64,000 nt of DNA. Origin: Flectonema sp. DT1601 (Eukaryota > Euglenozoa > Diplonemea > Diplonemida > Diplonemidae). The position numbers were made by a program, and so were the translations under genes. The notes beneath the pieces are model-generated. The model saw only the letters and a program-made list of their open reading frames with translations, was not told the DNA's origin and did no database searches. Of the stretch, positions 60,583 through 64,000 are shown piece by piece. Position 1 is the first letter of the stretch. Each line of letters opens with the position of its first letter. The stretch is taken from NCBI GenBank assembly GCA_964019425.1, contig OZ025805.1, positions 653,501 to 717,500 of the forward strand, read 5' to 3'.

Positions 60583-61912
60583 AGGTTTTTTGAAACTTTG
60601 TGTGTGGGCTGACGAATTTTGCAAACTTTGCGTGTGGAGCTGGCAGGTTTTGCAAAATTTGCATGGAGTTGGCAAGTTTTTTGAAAGTTTGCGTGTGGAG
60701 CTGGCAGGTTTTTAAAAAAATTGCGTGGAGTTGGCAGGTTTTTTGAAACTTTGCGTGTGGGCTGACAAATTTTGCAAACTTTGCGTGTGGAGCTGGCACG
60801 TTTTTAAAAAATTTGCGTGGAGTTGAGGTTTTTTGAAACTTTGCGTGTGGGCTGACGAATTTTGCAAACTTTGCGTGTGGAGTTGGCAGGTTTTTTGAAA
60901 CTTTGTGTGTGGAGCTGGCAAGTTTTTAAAAAATTTGCGTGGAGTTGACAGGTTTTTTGAAACTTTGCGTGTGGGCTGACGAATTTTGCAAACTTTGCGT
61001 GTGGAGCTGGCAGGTTTTTAAAAAATTTGCGTGGAGTTGGCAGGTTTTTTGAAACTTTGTGTGTGGGCCGACGAATTTTGCAAACTTTGCGTGTAGATGG
61101 CAGGTTTTGCAAAATTTGCATGGAGTTGGCAAGTTTTTTGAAAGTTTGCTTGTTGAGCTGACGAATTTTGCAAACTTTGCTTGTGGAGCTGGCAGGTTTT
61201 GCAAAATTTGCGTGGAGTTGGCAGGTTTTTTGAAAGTTTGCGTGTGGAGCTGGCAGGTTTTGAAAAAATTGCGTGGAGTTGGCAGGTTTTTTGAAACTTT
61301 GTGTGTGGGCTGACGAATTTTGCAAACTTTGCGTGTGGAGTTGGCAGGTTTTTTGAAACTTTGTGTGTGGAGCTGGCAAGTTTTTAAAAAATTTGCGTGG
61401 AGTTGACAGGTTTTTTGAAACTTTGCGTGTGGGCTGACAAATTTTGCAAACTTTGCGTGTGGAGCTGGCACGTTTTTAAAAAATTTGCGTGGAGTTGAGG
61501 TTTTTTGAAACTTTGCGTGTGGGCTGACGAATTTTGCAAACTTTGCGTGTGGAGTTGGCAGGTTTTTTGAAACTTTGTGTGTGGAGCTGGCAAGTTTTTA
61601 AAAAAATTGCGTGGAGTTGACAGGTTTTTTGAAACTTTGCGTGTGGGCTGACGAATTTTGCAAACTTTGCGTGTGGAGCTGGCACGTTTTTAAAAAATTT
61701 GCGTGGAGTTGAGGTTTTTTGAAACTTTGCGTGTGGGCTGACGAATTTTGCAAACTTTGCGTGTGGAGTTGGCAGGTTTTTTGAAACTTTGTGTGTGGAG
61801 CTGGCAAGTTTTTAAAAAAATTGCGTGGAGTTGACAGGTTTTTTGAAACTTTGCGTGTGGGCTGACGAATTTTGCAAACTTTGCGTGTGGAGCTGGCACG
61901 TTTTTTGAAACT
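60583..61912. repeat. ~30-bp minisatellite with 214-bp higher-order unit
   Basis: More than 40 units of 30-32 bp follow the pattern TTTTTTGAAACTTTGCGTGT + GGGCTGACGA, with variants TTTTGCAAACTTTGCGTGTG and TTTAAAAAATTTGCGTGGAG. In the right half, blocks of seven units repeat with a 214-bp period (for example 61476-61685 and 61690-61899 translate identically). The several 60-190-codon minus-strand open frames here arise from the repeat lacking stops and are not genes. Confidence 0.92.
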
Positions 61913-62379
61913 TTCCGTCCTGGTCAAGACGCTAAACTGATTGTTTTTTTTTTTCAAAATAAAAAAAATATTAAAAAAAAAAAAATAAAAAAAAAAGAAT
62001 AAACAATGTTATCATTGTTTTTTTTTATCGTTCGACTATGTCGACTAATTTCTATTTTCCGTTTTTTTTTTTTTCTTTAAAAAATAAATAAAAAGAATTT
62101 AAAATAAAAAAATAAAAAAAAAAAGAATAAACAATGTTATCATTGTTTTTTTATCGATCGACTATGTCGATCACTTTCTATTTTCCGTCCTGGTCAAGAC
62201 GCTAAACTGATTGTTTTTTTTTCAAAATTAATAAAAAAGAATATAAAAAAATACAAAAAAAAGAATAAACAATGTTATCATTGTTTTTTTTATCGTTCGA
62301 CTTTGTCGACTAATTTCTATTTTCCGTTTTTTTTTCTTTAAAAAATAAATAAAAAGAATTTAAAATAAAAAAAAAAGAA
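61913..62379. repeat. ~260-bp satellite with palindromes, left block
   Basis: The landmark TGGTCAAGAC occurs at 61921 and 62191 (270-bp period). Each unit is a dimer of two similar halves. Each half contains AACAATG-TTAT-CATTGTT and an ATCGATCGAC-TATG-TCGAT-like inverted repeat, followed by TTCTATTTTCC. Poly(A) and poly(T) tracts join the halves. Confidence 0.9.
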
Positions 62380-62443
62380 GGGAAAACCTCTAATTCAACA
62401 AAAATAGTTTGCGAAATCGCCAACTCCCTACAAAAAAAAGTTG

Positions 62444-62520
62444 TCCACCAGGACTCGAACTTGACCCAAAAATTTGGCTTGCGGCGGGTTTTTTGTTTTT
62501 TAGCCTACTAAGCTGGGAAG
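62444..62520 (-). pseudogene. Weak tRNA-like sequence near the left end of the MULE-like element
   Basis: On the minus strand a D-arm-like AGC-TTAGTAG-GCT and a TPsiC-like TTCGAGT loop with CCTGG are present about 45 nt apart. The acceptor does not pair, and the anticodon arm is replaced by an A-rich stretch. It is either a decayed tRNA or chance resemblance. Confidence 0.35.
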
Positions 62521-62527
62521 AGTGCAA

Positions 62528-62573
62528 GGGGGGCTTGCGTCCGCCAAATTCTTGGCGGGACGCAAGCCCCCCC
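62528..62573. other. GC-rich 20-bp hairpin
   Basis: GGGGGGCTTGCGTCCGCCAA pairs with TTGGCGGGACGCAAGCCCCC across an ATTC loop, with one bulged base. It is very stable and out of keeping with the AT-rich surroundings. Confidence 0.85.
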
Positions 62574-62639
62574 CCAACCCCTAATAAAAGCCCGCCTGTC
62601 CCGTACAAAGTCCAACCTGAAAAAACAAATTTGCAACTG

Positions 62640-62640
<1 letters not shown>

Positions 62641-62671
<31 letters not shown>

Positions 62672-63036
62672 TTCTAATTAAAGACGCGCATGAATGGACT
62701 AATGAGATTCCTTCTGTCCCTACCTACTATCTGGCGAACAGCAGTCAAGGGAACGGACTTGAAACTGTCAGCGGGGAAAGAAGACCCTGTTGAGTTTGAC
62801 TCTAGTCTGACTTTGTGCAGTGACATAGGGGGTGTAGTTATAGGTGGGAGGTTTACCAACAATGAAATACCACTACTCTTATCGTCGCTTTACTTATCCA
62901 ATGATGGGGGAACGGCAGCTGCCTCTTCGGAGGTTAGGGTCCTTTCGGACTCGTGGCTTTTCCGATTCCGGCGACAAACGGGCTTCGGCTCGACCCCTCG
63001 TTTGGAGACACCAGTCATGTTGGGAGTTTGGCTGGG
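62641..63036 (+). rRNA. Large-subunit (28S-type) rRNA fragment, domain IV/V region
   Basis: It starts at TGACTCTCTTAAGGTAGCCA, the universally conserved domain IV segment. It continues through GACGCGCATGAATGGA, CAAGGGAACGG, GCGGGGAAAGAAGACCCTGT, GACTCTAGTCTGACTTTGTG and AAATACCACTACT to GGGAGTTTGGCTGGG, after which I see no LSU similarity. Order and spacing are those of nuclear LSU rRNA. The differences from common eukaryotic sequence lie mainly in variable stems, so the piece looks little decayed. It is only about one tenth of an LSU gene and is enclosed in a transposon, so it is not a functional rDNA unit by itself. Confidence 0.92.
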
Positions 63037-63386
63037 AGGAGGGCCACATGACGAAGGCTTCTGAGTCACGAACCTAAATCGATGATGAGGATCGTTAAGC
63101 CACATTTCTAAAGGCTTTTACTAACGTGAGAATTTCTGTTGTCGATGGTTCGAATATGCCTGACAAAAATTACCTAATTTGGAACTTGAAGTCTGGTGAA
63201 TTTTGGTTGGAGGTCTTAGTCTCACTGGTGAACTGCACAGTAACATTTTAAAGTGATCGATCACACGGGAGGGGTCTTGGTGATTTATTGCAACGGGAAT
63301 ATGTCTCAACTCGACCAGTAGGTGATCAATCCGCCCTTTGACTATGTTTTGGTCACATTTTCCGTCATTACGAAAAAGAGAAAAAA

Positions 63387-63460
63387 GGATGTCACGGGGT
63401 TCGAACCCGAGACCTCCGGGTCATGATTCGGCGGTCATAACCAGTAGACCACCGGAGCTC
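63387..63460 (-). tRNA. tRNA-like gene (74 nt, A and B boxes, CAT in anticodon position)
   Basis: The minus-strand sequence has an A box (TGGTCTACTGG), a three-pair D stem (GTC/GAC), CAT at the anticodon position, a B box (GGTTCGAACCC) in a T-arm with four of five pairs, and a TTTTTT terminator directly after. The acceptor stem (GAGCTCC against GACATCC) does not pair and the anticodon stem is poor. It is therefore a tRNA-derived pseudogene or SINE head rather than a working tRNA. Pol III promoter elements look intact. Confidence 0.55.
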
Positions 63461-63569
63461 AGAAAATTCTGAAAATTTTCCCGTCATGTTGGGTTGTTTC
63501 GAGCGGTTAAATTTTTTGTGATGAGTTGGCGATTTCGCAAACTATTTTTGTGGAATTAGGGGTTTTCCC

Positions 63570-64000
63570 AAAAAAGAATAAACAATGTTATCATTGTTTT
63601 TTTATCGATCGACTATGTCGATTACTTTCTATTTTCCGTCCTGGTCAAGACGCTAAACTGATTGTTTTTTTTTCAAAATTAATAAAAAAGAATATAAAAA
63701 AAATAAAAAAAAAAAGAATAAACAATGTTATCATTGTTTTTTTTTATCGTTCGACTTTGTTGACTAATTTCTATTTTCCATTTTTTTTTCTTTTTAAAAA
63801 TAAATAAAAAGAATTAAAAAAAAAAAAAAAAAGAATAAACAATGTTATCATTGTTTTTTTTATCGATCGACTATGTCGATCACTTTCTATTTTCCGTCCT
63901 GGTCAAGACGCTAAACTGATTGTTTTTTTTTTCAAAATTAATAAAAAAGAATATAAAAAAAGTACAAAAAAAAAGATTAAACAATGTTATCATTGTTTTT
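63570..64000. repeat. ~260-bp satellite with palindromes, right block
   Basis: The same satellite as 61913-62379 resumes immediately after the MULE-like element. TGGTCAAGAC occurs at 63642 and 63900 (258-bp period). The array runs off the right edge. Confidence 0.92.

Larger units (their letters stand above)
62380..63569. mobile_element. Mutator-like (Pack-MULE-type) non-autonomous element with rRNA and tRNA-like cargo
   Basis: The TIRs are 47 bp (62380-62426 and 63523-63569), begin GGGAAAACC and differ at two positions. They are flanked by the 9-bp direct repeat AAAAAAGAA (62371-62379 and 63570-63578). Neighbouring satellite units show the uninterrupted site (AAAAAAGAATAAACAATG). Removing 1,190 bp plus one 9-bp copy restores a 252-bp satellite period, in line with 258 and 270 bp elsewhere. 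Long TIRs starting with G and a 9-bp duplication are typical of Mutator-like elements. No transposase is present. The cargo is an LSU rRNA fragment, a tRNA-like gene near the right end, a weaker one near the left end and a GC-rich hairpin. Confidence 0.88.

Noticed and set aside
60583-61957. Several 70-190-codon minus-strand open frames with HTQSFKK/ANSTQ repeats
   Set aside because: They exist because the minisatellite unit lacks stops in several frames. They repeat with the DNA period and have no start context or domain.
63037-63360. Continuation of LSU rRNA past 63036
   Set aside because: No recognisable LSU motifs after GGCTGGG, so the fragment was ended there.

Overview
The window is nuclear DNA from a unicellular eukaryote (protist). 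The evidence is GT-AG introns of 62-161 bp inside long open frames, a metacaspase with an EF-hand, an RNF213-type AAA+ giant protein, a receptor-type class III cyclase, an eukaryotic LSU rRNA fragment, and a genome full of poly(A)/poly(T) runs. I cannot name the lineage. One-strand gene order and splice acceptors just upstream of every start codon recall Euglenozoa, but other protists are not excluded.

Positions 1-40.8 kb form a dense, strictly unidirectional array. All nine genes are on the minus strand, read right to left: a ~6,089-aa RNF213-like protein (40743-22027, six exons); a chorismate-lyase-like protein (21283-20672); a 565-aa FxPxI-repeat cytoskeletal-type protein (20326-18397, three exons); a ~1,336-aa cysteine-rich type I membrane protein (17885-13810, two exons); a 708-aa unknown (11851-9725); a tandem-domain glyoxalase I (9424-8258); an EF-hand metacaspase (8130-6856); a GNAT acetyltransferase (5760-4903); and a huge repetitive secreted or surface protein that leaves the window at its left edge (4577 to before 1).

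Positions 40.8-53.4 kb are gene-poor. They consist of homopolymer tracts separating short unique islands, interrupted by a 781-bp terminal-inverted-repeat (TIR) element (44610-45390) and a degenerate ~715-bp tandem duplication. A tenth minus-strand gene, a receptor-type adenylate cyclase with Cache-like ectodomain and a second, degenerate cyclase domain, lies at 56432-53367.

Positions 56.5-64 kb are a repeat and transposon nest. They hold a higher-order 30-bp minisatellite, a ~258-270-bp satellite, a decayed TIR transposon with hAT-like hints (57788-60460), and a 1,190-bp Mutator-like element (62380-63569). The last has 47-bp TIRs and a 9-bp target duplication, sits in the satellite, and carries a 396-bp piece of 28S-type rRNA plus tRNA-like sequences.

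The genes do not form an obvious single pathway. Shared themes are large surface proteins with CxW cysteine modules, environmental sensing (cyclase), calcium/protease signalling (metacaspase) and metabolism (glyoxalase). The most unusual material is the RNF213-like protein without a recognisable RING and the transposon that has packaged rRNA and tRNA-like sequence.
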